Shown: positions 49,978 to 58,466 of the stretch, piece after piece
How positions within the stretch are numbered: the first letter of the stretch is position 1
How the letters are laid out: each line of letters begins with the position of its first letter
NCBI RefSeq assembly: GCF_014203705.1
Contig: NZ_JACHJR010000001.1
Location: 4,154,001-4,218,000, forward strand
Length of the DNA: 64,000 nt
Direction: 5' to 3'
Origin: Kitasatospora gansuensis
GTDB lineage: Bacteria; Actinomycetota; Actinomycetes; Streptomycetales; Streptomycetaceae
Position numbers and translations under genes: made by a program
Notes under the pieces: model-generated
Told to the model about the DNA's origin: nothing
Database searches by the model: none
The model's input: the letters and a program-made list of their open reading frames with translations, nothing else

Positions 49978-50262
49978 ATGACTGAGATCCCCTACGGCAT
50001 CGGCGAGGGGCCGGCGACAAGGGTCAGCCTGTCCCTGCCTGAAGGTACGGCCGAGGCGATCCGCCAACGAGTGGGCAAGCGCGAGTTCTCGGCGTTCATT
50101 GCTGCGGCCGTCGAACGCGAGCTGCGTGGTCAGATCCTGGATGAGTACCTGGCTGACTATGAGCGCCGGAAGGGGCCGATCTCGGCAACGGAGCAGGATC
50201 GGGCACGTCAGGTCTTCGACGAGGTTTTCGCCGAGGAGGGCGGATGGCCCGTCGCAAGCTGA
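49978..50262 (+). CDS. antitoxin-like protein (RHH type) of a PIN module
   Basis: 94 aa from ATG 49978. TRVSLSLPEGTAEAIRQRVGKREFSAFIAAAVERELRG is a ribbon-helix-helix pattern (strand, helix, turn, helix). The acidic tail would bind the toxin. It overlaps the PIN gene by 19 bp. The A/T-rich AAAT-like stretch before the start is probably the promoter. Confidence 0.8.
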   Translation: MTEIPYGIGEGPATRVSLSLPEGTAEAIRQRVGKREFSAFIAAAVERELRGQILDEYLADYERRKGPISATEQDRARQVFDEVFAEEGGWPVAS

Positions 50263-50657
50263 GCCACGAGGGCACCTTGGTGCTCGACTCCGAGGGTCTC
50301 TCCAAACTGCTCAACGACCATGAGCCCGCCGTCGCGCTGGTCGCGGAGGCCCGGAAGCGAGGCATGGAGGTGGCGATCAGCGCTATGACCATCATCGAGG
50401 CCGTGCACAGCCGTACCGACCAGGCACGTCTTCGATGGATTCTGTCCGGGCTGCGGATCGTTCAGGTGGGTGATGAGGAGGCCCGAGCGGCGTCCGCGAT
50501 GCTGATCGCCGCAGGTCTTCACGGCCACAAGTACGCGATCGACGCGGCGGTGGCCGAGATGGCACTGCGGCAGCAGCGGCCGATCGTCCTGCTGACTTCG
50601 GACATCGACGACATGACCAAGCTCTGCGGTGATCGTGTGCGGCTCGTGGCTGTCTGA
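50244..50657 (+). CDS. PIN-domain toxin
   Basis: 137 aa. Acidic metal-binding residues are visible in GTLVLDSEGLSKLL, in SAMTIIEAVHSRT, in HKYAIDAAVAEMAL and in VLLTSDIDDM, the standard four acidic positions of PIN endoribonucleases. Overlap with the RHH antitoxin marks a VapBC-type pair. RNA target unknown. GC content is lower than in the neighbouring genes. Confidence 0.82.
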   Translation: MARRKLSHEGTLVLDSEGLSKLLNDHEPAVALVAEARKRGMEVAISAMTIIEAVHSRTDQARLRWILSGLRIVQVGDEEARAASAMLIAAGLHGHKYAIDAAVAEMALRQQRPIVLLTSDIDDMTKLCGDRVRLVAV

Positions 50658-50686
50658 GCCCATCGAGGCTCGACGCACGGCCGTTC

Positions 50687-51103
50687 TCAGCCGTCGAATG
50701 CCGCCGCCATCTGGTCGAGGTCGGCGAGGAGTTGGGCGAGGCGTTGCTCCGGGACGGCGTCGGTCATGCGCTGGTCGATGGCGTAGACGACGGCGCGTGC
50801 CGCGGCGAGGCGGCGGTGGCCCTCTTCGGTGAGGTGGGCGGGCAGGGCGCGGCCGCGGTCGGTGGTGGCCGGTCGGGTGATGAGGCCGGCGTCTTGTAGT
50901 CCGCGCAGGACGACGTTCATGGACTGCCGTGTGACGAAGGTACGGCGGGCCAGTTCGGCGTTGGACAGGCCGGGGTGCTGGTCGAGGTGTTCGAGGCAGG
51001 CGTACTGCGGGACCGTCAGGTCGTGCTCGCGCAGTGCTCTCTCCATCGCGCCGCGCAGTGCGGCGGCGGCGCGCTTGAGGCGGTAGCCCAGGCGCTCGGT
51101 CAC
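50687..51103 (-). CDS. MarR-family regulator
   Basis: 138 aa if started at GTG 51103 (VTERLGYRLKRAAAALRG); no strong ribosome site is visible and the frame stays open upstream. HPGLSNAELARRTFVTRQSMNVVLRGLQDAGLITRPATTDRGRALPAHLTEEG is a complete MarR winged helix. Divergent, with a 36-bp gap, from a half-length VOC gene, which implies a rearrangement here. Confidence 0.78.
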   Translation of the reverse strand: MTERLGYRLKRAAAALRGAMERALREHDLTVPQYACLEHLDQHPGLSNAELARRTFVTRQSMNVVLRGLQDAGLITRPATTDRGRALPAHLTEEGHRRLAAARAVVYAIDQRMTDAVPEQRLAQLLADLDQMAAAFDG

Positions 51104-51139
51104 GTCGGCGGCCGGGGCCTGGCTGGAGGGTGTCCCATC

Positions 51140-51349
51140 GTGCCGCTGCCGGGCGTGGATCTCGACGCCGTCCAGCGACCGGGTCTCGGGGTCGCCCTGT
51201 GGTTCCGGGCCACTGGCGTGCAGGCGCTGCACGACCGGCTCCATGCCGCCGGGGTCCCCATCGTCAAGGCCCCCGAGGACGGTCCGTTCGGCAGGATGTT
51301 CACCTTCGTCGGCCCCGAGGGCTACGCCATCACCACCCACGAAGGCTGA
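51140..51349 (+). pseudogene. half-length VOC (glyoxalase) protein
   Basis: 69 codons from GTG 51140, preceded by GGAGGG. VALWFRATGVQALHDRLHAAGVPIVKAPEDGPFGRMFTFVGPEGYAITTHEG is the second half of a VOC domain with its usual ending. The first half is absent upstream, where the MarR gene begins. A fragment is more likely than a native gene, although the good ribosome site means a short protein could still be made. Confidence 0.6.
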
Positions 51350-51413
51350 CCGGGCGGTACCCCAGCCGATGCACGGCCGGGGTACCTCCCGGGGATTGCC
51401 GCGGATCAGGCAG

Positions 51414-53834
51414 TCAGCGCTGCAGGGTGAGGACACCCGGCCGGTACGGCAGCTTGTCGTAGGGGCCGCCCGCGTTGGGGGCCTTGCCCTGGTAGAGGAA
51501 CTGGAGGTTGCAGGGGTCGATGGTCATGGTCTGGTCGGGGTTGTTGCGGACCAGGTCGCCGTGGCTGATGTCGTTGGTCCAGGTGGCGCCGCTGTTGGCC
51601 TTGCCGGCGAAGGGGTTGTTCTCGGTGGCGGCCTGCGGGGTCCAGGAGCCGTTCAGGCTGGTGGCCGTGAACGAGCGGAAGTAGCGCTGCTCATTCGTAC
51701 CCCGAGCCTCGACGATCATGAGGTACTGGTTCTGGCCCTTGACCTTGTAGACCTGCGGTGCCTCGAACAGGTTGGCCGTCGTGTCGGTCATGATCGTGGT
51801 GTAGGAGGAGCCGAAGCTGCCGGGGAAGTTCCCGATGGGCATGCTGGCGCGGTAGATGTTGCCGTTGTCGCCGGCGAAGAACAGGTACATGTTCTGGTCG
51901 TCGGCGATGAGGGTCTGGTCGATGGGGCCGGTGCCGGAGTTGGGGATGCTGCCGGTGAACAGCGGCTGCGGCGCGGACCAGCCGTTGGGGTTGGTGGGGT
52001 CACTGGAGGTGCGGTAGATGAACGGCCACGCGCCCCACTGGTAGGCCAGCACCCAGATGTTCTTGGGCGCGAAGTAGAACAGCGTGGGCGCCACCGCGCC
52101 CTGGCTCATCCCGGTCTGGGCGGTGGACGCCATGTCGGACCAGTTGGTGAAGGGGGCGAACGCCATCGACCCGTACGACGACCCGTTCACGTTCGACGCG
52201 TAGACCAGGTGCTTGCCGTTGTACACGGCGTTGGTGAAGTCCTTCACCGACGCCCAGCCGTTCGCGGGCTGCGCGAGTGCGCCGGTCGAGCTCCACCGGT
52301 ACGTCGACGGAAGGGCACAGGCGCCGCCGGTGGAGGTCGGCGTCGGGGTCGGCGTCCCGGTCAGGCCGGTCCACTTCTGGTTGTCGGCGGTCCAGCAGGA
52401 GTACAGCTGGATCTTGGTCCCGTTGCCGGTGCCCGCGCCGACGGCGTCGAGGCACAGCCCGGACTGGACACCGGCGATCGTGCCGTTGGAGTTGACGGTC
52501 CACTGCTGACCGGCGCCACCGGTGCAGTCCCCGATGACCACCGCAGTGCTGTTGCCGGTGCCCTTGGCCTCCAGGCACTTGTTGCCGTAGACCATCAGCT
52601 GCTTGCCGGCGGTGTAGGCCCAGCGCTGGTTGGTCTGCCCGTTGCAGTCCCACAGCTGCGCCTGGGTGCCGTTGGTCTTGGAGAAGCCGTTGATGTCGAT
52701 GCAACGGCCGGAGGCGACGCCCTTGATCTCCCCGCTCCCGCTCCCGCCGGTGCCGGTGCCGGGGGCGGCCTTGAGGGCGTTCATGACGGCGGTGTAGGCG
52801 GCCTTGGGCTTGCCGTTGTTGTCGAACAGCAGCGCGTTCTCGCCGCCGCGCCAGGAGTCGCTGTCCCGGATGCCCCACACCGTGATGCCGGTGCAACGGG
52901 CCACGGACAGGCAGGAGTTGACCGCGTTGGCGTAGTTGGTGGCCGACGCCTGGGCGATGTCCAGCTCGGTGATCTGGACATCGACGCCCAGGGCGGCGAA
53001 GTTGGACAGGGTGGTCTGGAAGTTGGACGGCTGGCCGGCGGCGCTGAAGTGGCTCTGGAAGCCGACGCAGTCGATCGGCACGCCGCGGGACTTGAAGTCC
53101 TTGACCATGCTGTAGACACCCTGGGTCTTGGCGTCCGACCAGTTCTCGATGTTGTAGTCGTTGTAGCAGAGCTTGGCTGCCGGGTCGGCCGACCGGGCGG
53201 TGCGGAACGCCTCCTCGATGAAGCCGTTGCCCAGCACGTTCTGGAACACCGAGCTGCGGTGCTTGCCGCTGCCACCGTCCTCGAACGCCTCGTTGACCAC
53301 GTCCCAGGCGTAGATCTTGCCCTTGAAGTGGGTCATCTCGGTGGTGATGTGATTGTTCATCACGCTGCGCAGCGTGTTCGCGTCGCCGATCGAGCTGACC
53401 CAGGACGGGAGCTGCGAGTGCCAGACCGTGGTGTGGCCGCGCATGCGCTGCCCCTTTGCCACGGCACGGTTGACGATCTGGTCGGCGGCACCGAAGTTGA
53501 AGTTGCCGCGGGACGGCTCGATGGCGTCCCACTTCATCTCGTTCTCCGGGGTGATCATGTTGAACTCCCGGTCCGCGATCGCGGCGTACGTCGAGTCGCC
53601 GAGCCGGCCGGCGGCCACTGCGGTGCCGAAGTACCTGCCGGAGGGGGCCGCCTGCGTACTCAGGACCGCGGCTCCGGCGAAGTTGGGGAGGAGCGGCACG
53701 ACACCGGCCACCACGGCGGCTGCCGACAGTCCTATCGTCCAGTTCCGGCGACGCCGGCTGAGCCGGTGCAGGCCCTTCAGGCGAGGCCGTTCCTGGGTAC
53801 CGGTCACCTGGGGTTCATCGGTGTGTCGCGTCAT
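51414..53834 (-). CDS. bifunctional arabinoxylan hydrolase: GH10 - CBM13 - GH62
   Basis: 806 aa from ATG 53834. The signal region (RRRRNWTIGLSAAAVVAGVVPLLPNFAGA) is followed by GH10 (residues about 55-355: MITPENEMKWD; acid/base Glu in WDVVNEAF; nucleophile Glu in DVQITELDIA). A ricin-B/CBM13 module comes next (about 370-495, with repeated Q-x-W: QRWAYTAG, QQWTVNSN, QKWTGL). After a PTPTPTPTST linker, GH62 fills about 510-806 (YRWSSTGAL, GPIDQTLIADDQ, EAPQVYKVKG). GH10 cuts beta-1,4-xylan and GH62 releases arabinofuranose side chains, so one secreted protein can debranch and cut arabinoxylan. The upstream ECF gene probably controls it. Confidence 0.93.
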   Translation of the reverse strand: MTRHTDEPQVTGTQERPRLKGLHRLSRRRRNWTIGLSAAAVVAGVVPLLPNFAGAAVLSTQAAPSGRYFGTAVAAGRLGDSTYAAIADREFNMITPENEMKWDAIEPSRGNFNFGAADQIVNRAVAKGQRMRGHTTVWHSQLPSWVSSIGDANTLRSVMNNHITTEMTHFKGKIYAWDVVNEAFEDGGSGKHRSSVFQNVLGNGFIEEAFRTARSADPAAKLCYNDYNIENWSDAKTQGVYSMVKDFKSRGVPIDCVGFQSHFSAAGQPSNFQTTLSNFAALGVDVQITELDIAQASATNYANAVNSCLSVARCTGITVWGIRDSDSWRGGENALLFDNNGKPKAAYTAVMNALKAAPGTGTGGSGSGEIKGVASGRCIDINGFSKTNGTQAQLWDCNGQTNQRWAYTAGKQLMVYGNKCLEAKGTGNSTAVVIGDCTGGAGQQWTVNSNGTIAGVQSGLCLDAVGAGTGNGTKIQLYSCWTADNQKWTGLTGTPTPTPTSTGGACALPSTYRWSSTGALAQPANGWASVKDFTNAVYNGKHLVYASNVNGSSYGSMAFAPFTNWSDMASTAQTGMSQGAVAPTLFYFAPKNIWVLAYQWGAWPFIYRTSSDPTNPNGWSAPQPLFTGSIPNSGTGPIDQTLIADDQNMYLFFAGDNGNIYRASMPIGNFPGSFGSSYTTIMTDTTANLFEAPQVYKVKGQNQYLMIVEARGTNEQRYFRSFTATSLNGSWTPQAATENNPFAGKANSGATWTNDISHGDLVRNNPDQTMTIDPCNLQFLYQGKAPNAGGPYDKLPYRPGVLTLQR

Positions 53835-53946
53835 TGAAGGCGCTTTCGTCAGGGGATACGTCAACGGAGGAAGCCGGGAAACCCGCCTCCTGAAGTGGAG
53901 GCTCCCGAACCTGCGGGCCCGTAACGAAAAATTTGTGCCGCCCTGA

Positions 53947-55446
53947 TCACTGCTGGAGCGTCTTGGCCCCGCGTACGAAGAACGAAGCCTGGCCGGCGAA
54001 GGCCCGCGTGCCGTCGGAGCCGTCGAGCCAGATGCCACCGTCGCGGTGGCGGAGGACCGAGCCCGGATAGTTGTGCGCCCGCAGGGTCACCGAGTCGGCG
54101 ACCGCCCCGGGCCGGGGACAGAAGGTGGCGTCCTCACGGAACAGTTCGCTGCCGTCGTCGGTGCTCAGCCGCAGCCGCAGGTCCCGATGGCGCAGATAAC
54201 GGCCGTCGGCGGCGCGGAAGGTGACGCACCGTGGGTCGGCCACCCCCTCGACGACCGTGAAGGTGGCCCGCTGCCGGGTCTGCGCGTTGCTGGACGCGGA
54301 GACCGGGCCGAGCGTCGCGAAGTCGCCGGCATACGTGAGGTAGAGGTTGGGGTCGTCGACGGCCACCAGCGACTGCGCGCCCAGCGGAACGGTGGCCGCG
54401 ACGGCGGACGGACTCACCGGGGCCGGTCCGGCCGAGGTGGGGGGAGCGGCGACGACACCCGGTGCCCGATGCTCCGGTTCGGGCCAGGCCGCGTAGGTGA
54501 CGGTCCCGGCGACGAGCACCGCGCCGGTGGCGAGGCTCACCACCGGATGGGCGGTCAGCGCAGAGAACTTGCCGATCAGCGAACCGTGCAGAGCGCTTCC
54601 CCCTGTCGCCGTGCCGACGGCGCTCGCGGCCGTACCCGACAGCAGGCCCTTGGCGGCCAGCGCGGCGAAGAGTCCGGCCGGTACGGTCAGCGGCGCGAGG
54701 CTGAGGAGCAGTCGTTCGGCCGGTACCCGTTCCGCCGTCGTCGCCGCCATGCAGACCGGGCAGTCGCGGGTGTGCCGCGCGATCCGCTTGCGCCACACCG
54801 AGGCACGGCGGCCGTCCCAGCCGGCGACGGTCTCGTCCAACTGCGGACAGCGCGGATCGGCCTGCAGCGCGGCGTCGATCGTCCGGCTCAGTTCCAGCTG
54901 CTCGCGCATGCGTTGTACGCGTACCCCGACGTGAGCGACCGTCAGCCCCGTCGCGGCGGCGATCTCGTCACGGCTCAGTGAGCCGGCGCACTCCTGCCAC
55001 CACAGCGACAGCAGCGCCTGATGGTCCGGGTCGAGCCACCGGCGGGCTTCGACGACTCGACGGCGCTCGTCCGACACGTGCAGCCGCAGGATCGTCACGT
55101 CCTCGGACTCGGCGCCGGCGTCCGGTAGCTGGCACGCCTCGTCGATGACCGTGGTCCGGTCGGCGCTGGCGCGTTGCCGGTGCCAGTGGGTGTTGATCTG
55201 CCGGAGCGTGATCGACACCAGCCAGGACCGGAAGCTCTCCGGGGCACGCAGGGCAGGCAGGTCGCGCACCACCCGCAGCAGGGTCTCCTGGACGACGTCG
55301 TCGACGTCGGCATGCCCGCCCAGCGCCCGCCCGACGATGTTGTAGAGCAACGGCAGGTACGCGGCGATCAGTTCCTCGCGCGCCCGGTCGTCACCGGCCT
55401 GCGCCGCGACGACCAGCTCCGCGTGGTCCGCATCCATGTGCCCCAT
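53947..55446 (-). CDS. ECF sigma factor with built-in zinc-finger, membrane helix and AbfB-like sensor
   Basis: 499 aa from ATG 55446 with GGAGGTGGGGG upstream; ATG at residue 4 is an alternative. Residues 1-190 are an ECF sigma factor: region 2 (GRALGGHADVDDVVQETLLRVVRDL, FRSWLVSITLRQINTHW) and region 4 (SLSRDEIAAATGLTVAHVGVRVQRMRE). HTRDCPVCMAATTAE is the H-x-x-x-C-x-x-C zinc site of anti-sigma domains. A membrane helix (VVSLATGAVLVAGTVTYAAW) leads outside to an AbfB/CBM42-like domain (YLTYAGDFATLGPV, RCVTFRAADGRYLRHRDLRLRL, NYPGSVLRHRDGGIWLDG). AbfB domains bind arabinofuranose. The GH10-GH62 gene starts 112 bp downstream, so arabinoxylan sensing is inferred. Confidence 0.87.
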   Translation of the reverse strand: MGHMDADHAELVVAAQAGDDRAREELIAAYLPLLYNIVGRALGGHADVDDVVQETLLRVVRDLPALRAPESFRSWLVSITLRQINTHWHRQRASADRTTVIDEACQLPDAGAESEDVTILRLHVSDERRRVVEARRWLDPDHQALLSLWWQECAGSLSRDEIAAATGLTVAHVGVRVQRMREQLELSRTIDAALQADPRCPQLDETVAGWDGRRASVWRKRIARHTRDCPVCMAATTAERVPAERLLLSLAPLTVPAGLFAALAAKGLLSGTAASAVGTATGGSALHGSLIGKFSALTAHPVVSLATGAVLVAGTVTYAAWPEPEHRAPGVVAAPPTSAGPAPVSPSAVAATVPLGAQSLVAVDDPNLYLTYAGDFATLGPVSASSNAQTRQRATFTVVEGVADPRCVTFRAADGRYLRHRDLRLRLSTDDGSELFREDATFCPRPGAVADSVTLRAHNYPGSVLRHRDGGIWLDGSDGTRAFAGQASFFVRGAKTLQQ

Positions 55447-55717
55447 CCCCCACCTCCGTCAGGCGAGCGATCCGCCGAGTACGGCGCCACACCCTAGCGT
55501 CGGCAAGGTACGCGGCCCAAGCCTGTGCCCAGCCAGGCGACGACGGCGACATCCTGCACGTGGCCACGATCGACGCCATGAGTCATGGGCTCGTCACCGC
55601 GCAGATGTGGACCGGGGGCGAGCCCGAGCGGGGTGTGCGCCGATCCCCCGGTCGCCGTTGGCCCGTCCGCCTCATACGGTCGTGTTCCGGGCAGGATCGT
55701 TGTCACAGGAGGCCACG

Positions 55718-55969
55718 ATGGGGCAGTACCGCTGGGTTCTGGATACCCAGGATGACGATGGCCACTGGTCCCGGCAGGACGGTGCTCCCATGCAGAACCC
55801 GCTGGAGTACGACGGGCCGCCCCAGCGGGCGGCGAACCACCTGCGGGACGTGTTCGTGCGCACGCTCTCCCGGCCTGCTCCCAGCCCCCGGGCGGTCAGG
55901 ATTCGCCTCTGGGAAGGGGCCGATGCTGTTGGCGAGCCGCAGGCCCAGACCGAGTGGTCACGCGAGTGA
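55718..55969 (+). CDS. 83-aa hypothetical protein
   Basis: From ATG 55718 with AGGAGG at 55707-55712. MGQYRWVLDTQDDDGHWSRQDG is followed by LEYDGPPQRAANHLRDVFVRTL and an acidic end. No membrane segment. Small hypothetical proteins of this build, polar with one central helix, are common in streptomycetes. Function unknown. Confidence 0.6.
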   Translation: MGQYRWVLDTQDDDGHWSRQDGAPMQNPLEYDGPPQRAANHLRDVFVRTLSRPAPSPRAVRIRLWEGADAVGEPQAQTEWSRE

Positions 55970-56004
55970 CACACCCGGCCCCGGACGGACGGGGCGTCCG
56001 CCGG

Positions 56005-56583
56005 TTACGCGGATGCCGGCCAGGCGGCGGCCCGGCTTCGGGCGAGGTCCGCTCGCCCGTCGGCGTCACCGACGCCGTCGGAAGGTGCGACGGCCGACGG
56101 CAGGAAGTCGGAACCTGGCTGCGGCTGGGCCGCACCGCCGTCCGTCTCCGGAGCGAGCAGGGAGCTCGCGGTCCTGGTGTTCGCGGGGTCGGCGGCCTCG
56201 GTCATCAGCCGGGCGGCATCGGCGGTATCCGTCTGCGGCGGGACGACCAATAGGTTCAGCCGGTGCGGGGCGTACGAGCAGACCATGATCGTGTGCTCGT
56301 CCTGCTCGGTGGTGAACCAGCCGGCGTGGACGGTGTGCCCCGCGACCGGGATCCGCTGGGGGATGACCGGCCACTGGGCGGGGTTCACGGTGATCCGGGT
56401 GACCCGGCCCCACCGCTCGTCGAGCTCGGCGGCGAGGGAGGGGAGTTCGAGAAGAAGATCACGCGACCGGGGCCACCAGGCCCCGTCCAGCCGACCGGCC
56501 CGCGCGCCGTCGGGCGTCATGGAGAGCCGCACGGTGGATTCGGGTGCGGTCGGTGCCGTTGCACGATCGAGGATCACAGTCAT
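56005..56583 (-). CDS. DUF5994-like streptomycete protein
   Basis: 192 aa from ATG 56583. VRLSMTPDGARAGRLDGAWWPRSRDLLLELPSLAAELDERWGRVTRITVNPAQWP and WFTTEQDEHTIMVCSYAPHRLNLLVVPP match a family of unknown function frequent in streptomycetes. The C-terminal 60 residues are low-complexity. Cytoplasmic. No operon partner. Role unknown. Confidence 0.78.
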   Translation of the reverse strand: MTVILDRATAPTAPESTVRLSMTPDGARAGRLDGAWWPRSRDLLLELPSLAAELDERWGRVTRITVNPAQWPVIPQRIPVAGHTVHAGWFTTEQDEHTIMVCSYAPHRLNLLVVPPQTDTADAARLMTEAADPANTRTASSLLAPETDGGAAQPQPGSDFLPSAVAPSDGVGDADGRADLARSRAAAWPASA

Positions 56584-56589
56584 GATCAA

Positions 56590-57533
56590 GGGCCTGTCTC
56601 CGGGACCGCCCCAGGGGCCGGGTCCGGGATCGCCATCCGCCGGAGACGACGCCAGTGTCCGGTGCCGGCATACGAAGTGCCTTCGGTGATGCCCAGGCTA
56701 CTCTCGCGAGGGCGGCCGGCAGGGATGCCTGCGTATGGGGGACGGGCGTGCGAGCCGTCGACATGTCCCGGATCCGTTCCACTGTTCACCCTCCTGCGCG
56801 TTGTCCCTGGTCACGCGCGGTGTCTTTCGTCCCGCACGCGCACCGACGACTACCTTCCCTGCGGACGCCGAAAAATCTGTGCTGGCTGGAGTAGACATTG
56901 GCCTGGGGCGTGGTTAGTGTTTCTCTCGTAGCCAGCAGTCAGCGGTACCCGCCAGACACGAACTGGCGGGAGCAGTACCGGAAGTTCGCAGGTCGGCGCG
57001 GTTGTGGGGTTCTGAAGCCAGGGTTGGTGCAGGACGGCGACAGGACCGGCGACCGGGCCGGGCGGCCCGCAGTGATCAGGGGCTGCCGACCAGCGGTATC
57101 GCAGTTGGTACCGGTGAAGTTGAATCGCAGTCACCAGCGGTTGCAGTACGCAAGGTCTCAGCAAAGGCGCCGGACTGCGGGCGCGCGTGCCGGGAATCAG
57201 GCAGTACGTAGTACCAGCAGTTGGCAGTACCGAAATTCCAGCAGTTCGCAGGATGTCCGCAGAGGAAGAACGGAGGGCGCAAGCGCCATCAGGATCGCCC
57301 GGCCCGTGAGGCAGCAGTTTCGTCCGGGCGGACACCGCAGACCCCTCAAAGCACGAAGGACGGTGGTTTCCGGTCACGCATACGCGATCCCCGCAGTCCT
57401 CCTCCCCCGAGGAGTTGCGGACACAAGGACCGGCCCAGGGCCGGTAGATGGTGAAGTTCCCCTTCGGGGCCCCGGAGCCGCAATGGCGCCGGGGCCCCTC
57501 CACGCGTCCCCGAACCCCACATGAAGAGGTGCA
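56590..57533. other. 944-bp intergenic region with repeat-rich leader
   Basis: No convincing gene. From about 56930 to 57440 the pentamer GCAGT occurs about twelve times, and a composite unit recurs: GCAGTACCGGAAGTTCGCAG (56972-56991) and GCAGTACCGAAATTCCAGCAGTTCGCAG (from 57227). Near 57395-57425 CGCAG-TCCTC pairs with GAGGA-TTGCG, and further hairpins lie at 57430-57500 before the MerR gene. It may be a long structured 5' leader, or it may host a small RNA. Confidence 0.5.
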
Positions 57534-57893
57534 GTGACCACGACCACCAACCGACCGGACACCCCAGACGCCGTCAGCTCCTTCGACGATGACGACTATC
57601 CCGCCTACACCATGGGCCGCGCCGCCGAGATGACCGGCACCACCGCCGGCTTCCTACGGGCCCTCGACGATCAGGGCCTCATCACCCCACTACGGTCCGA
57701 GGGCGGACACCGCCGCTTCTCCCGGTACCAACTGCGCATCGCGATGCGTGCCCGCGACCTCGTCGACCAGGGCACCCCGATCGAAGCCGCCTGCCGCATC
57801 GTCATCCTCGAAGACCAACTCGAAGAGGCCCTGCGCATCAACGAACAACTCCGCCGGTCGAACAACGACCCCCAGGCAGCCGCCGACACCTGA
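57534..57893 (+). CDS. MerR-like helix-turn-helix regulator
   Basis: 119 aa from GTG 57534 with GAGG upstream. YPAYTMGRAAEMTGTTAGFLRALDDQGLITPLRSEGGHRRFSRYQLRIAMRARDLVDQGTPIEAACRIVILEDQLEEAL is a complete MerR N-terminal winged helix plus the dimer helix. There is no effector domain and no metal-binding Cys. Similar small regulators accompany stress and chaperone genes. Its long leader and neighbours (CBS protein, DEAD helicase, CspA) suggest stress or cold response. Confidence 0.83.
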   Translation: MTTTTNRPDTPDAVSSFDDDDYPAYTMGRAAEMTGTTAGFLRALDDQGLITPLRSEGGHRRFSRYQLRIAMRARDLVDQGTPIEAACRIVILEDQLEEALRINEQLRRSNNDPQAAADT

Positions 57894-58005
57894 CCGCCCG
57901 GCGCCGTCCGCCTGTCCGCGCGAGGCAGGGGTGTGCTGTTGTTTTCCTGCCCTGCCCTGCCCTGCCTCCGCAGACCCGCGGTGTCGGTGGTTCGGGCTTG
58001 CCGTC

Positions 58006-58386
58006 CTACGAGGCGAACAGGCCGATGGCGTGGCCGTCGTGGTCGATGACCGGCCATGCGTCGAGGCCGCGGGCGCGCATGGCGGCGACCGCCGAGGCCG
58101 CGGGCATGTCGGCGGTGGCGAACGGGGCACGGTCGTGGAGGATGTCGCGGACCGGGGTGCGTTCGGTGTACCAGGAGCGGGCCTGGAACGGTGCCAGGTG
58201 CAGGCGGGTGAGCAGGCCGGCGCAGCGGCCGTCCTCGTCACGGACCAGGAGGTGCTCCGCGCCTGAACTGAGCAGGACGTCCATCGCTGTGTCGGCCATG
58301 GCATCGTCACTGATCTGCAGCTCGGGGTGTTGCATGAGGTCGCCGACCGTGGCGGTGGCGACCGGCTGTTCGAGAGTGAGGCTCAC
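58006..58386 (-). CDS. CBS-domain pair protein
   Basis: 126 aa from GTG 58386, with AAGGAA upstream. Two CBS motifs: TVGDLMQHPELQISDDAMADTAMDVLLSSGAEHLLVRDEDGRCAGLLT and PVRDILHDRAPFATADMPAASAVAAMRARGLDAWPVIDHDGHAIGLF. Pairs of CBS domains bind adenine nucleotides. No catalytic module is attached. Same strand as, and 80 bp downstream of, the helicase gene, so possibly co-transcribed. Confidence 0.88.
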   Translation of the reverse strand: MSLTLEQPVATATVGDLMQHPELQISDDAMADTAMDVLLSSGAEHLLVRDEDGRCAGLLTRLHLAPFQARSWYTERTPVRDILHDRAPFATADMPAASAVAAMRARGLDAWPVIDHDGHAIGLFAS

Positions 58387-58466
58387 GGGCGGGTTCCTTC
58401 GTGTCGGTCTCGTCGGTGACGACAGGTGCCCCGCTCCGCGTGGCGGAGCGGGGCACCTGTGCTCGG

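Noticed and set aside
56850..57503. 217-aa minus-strand open frame in the MerR leader
   Set aside because: Proline/leucine/cysteine-rich without domain pattern; opposite-strand and repeat-derived.
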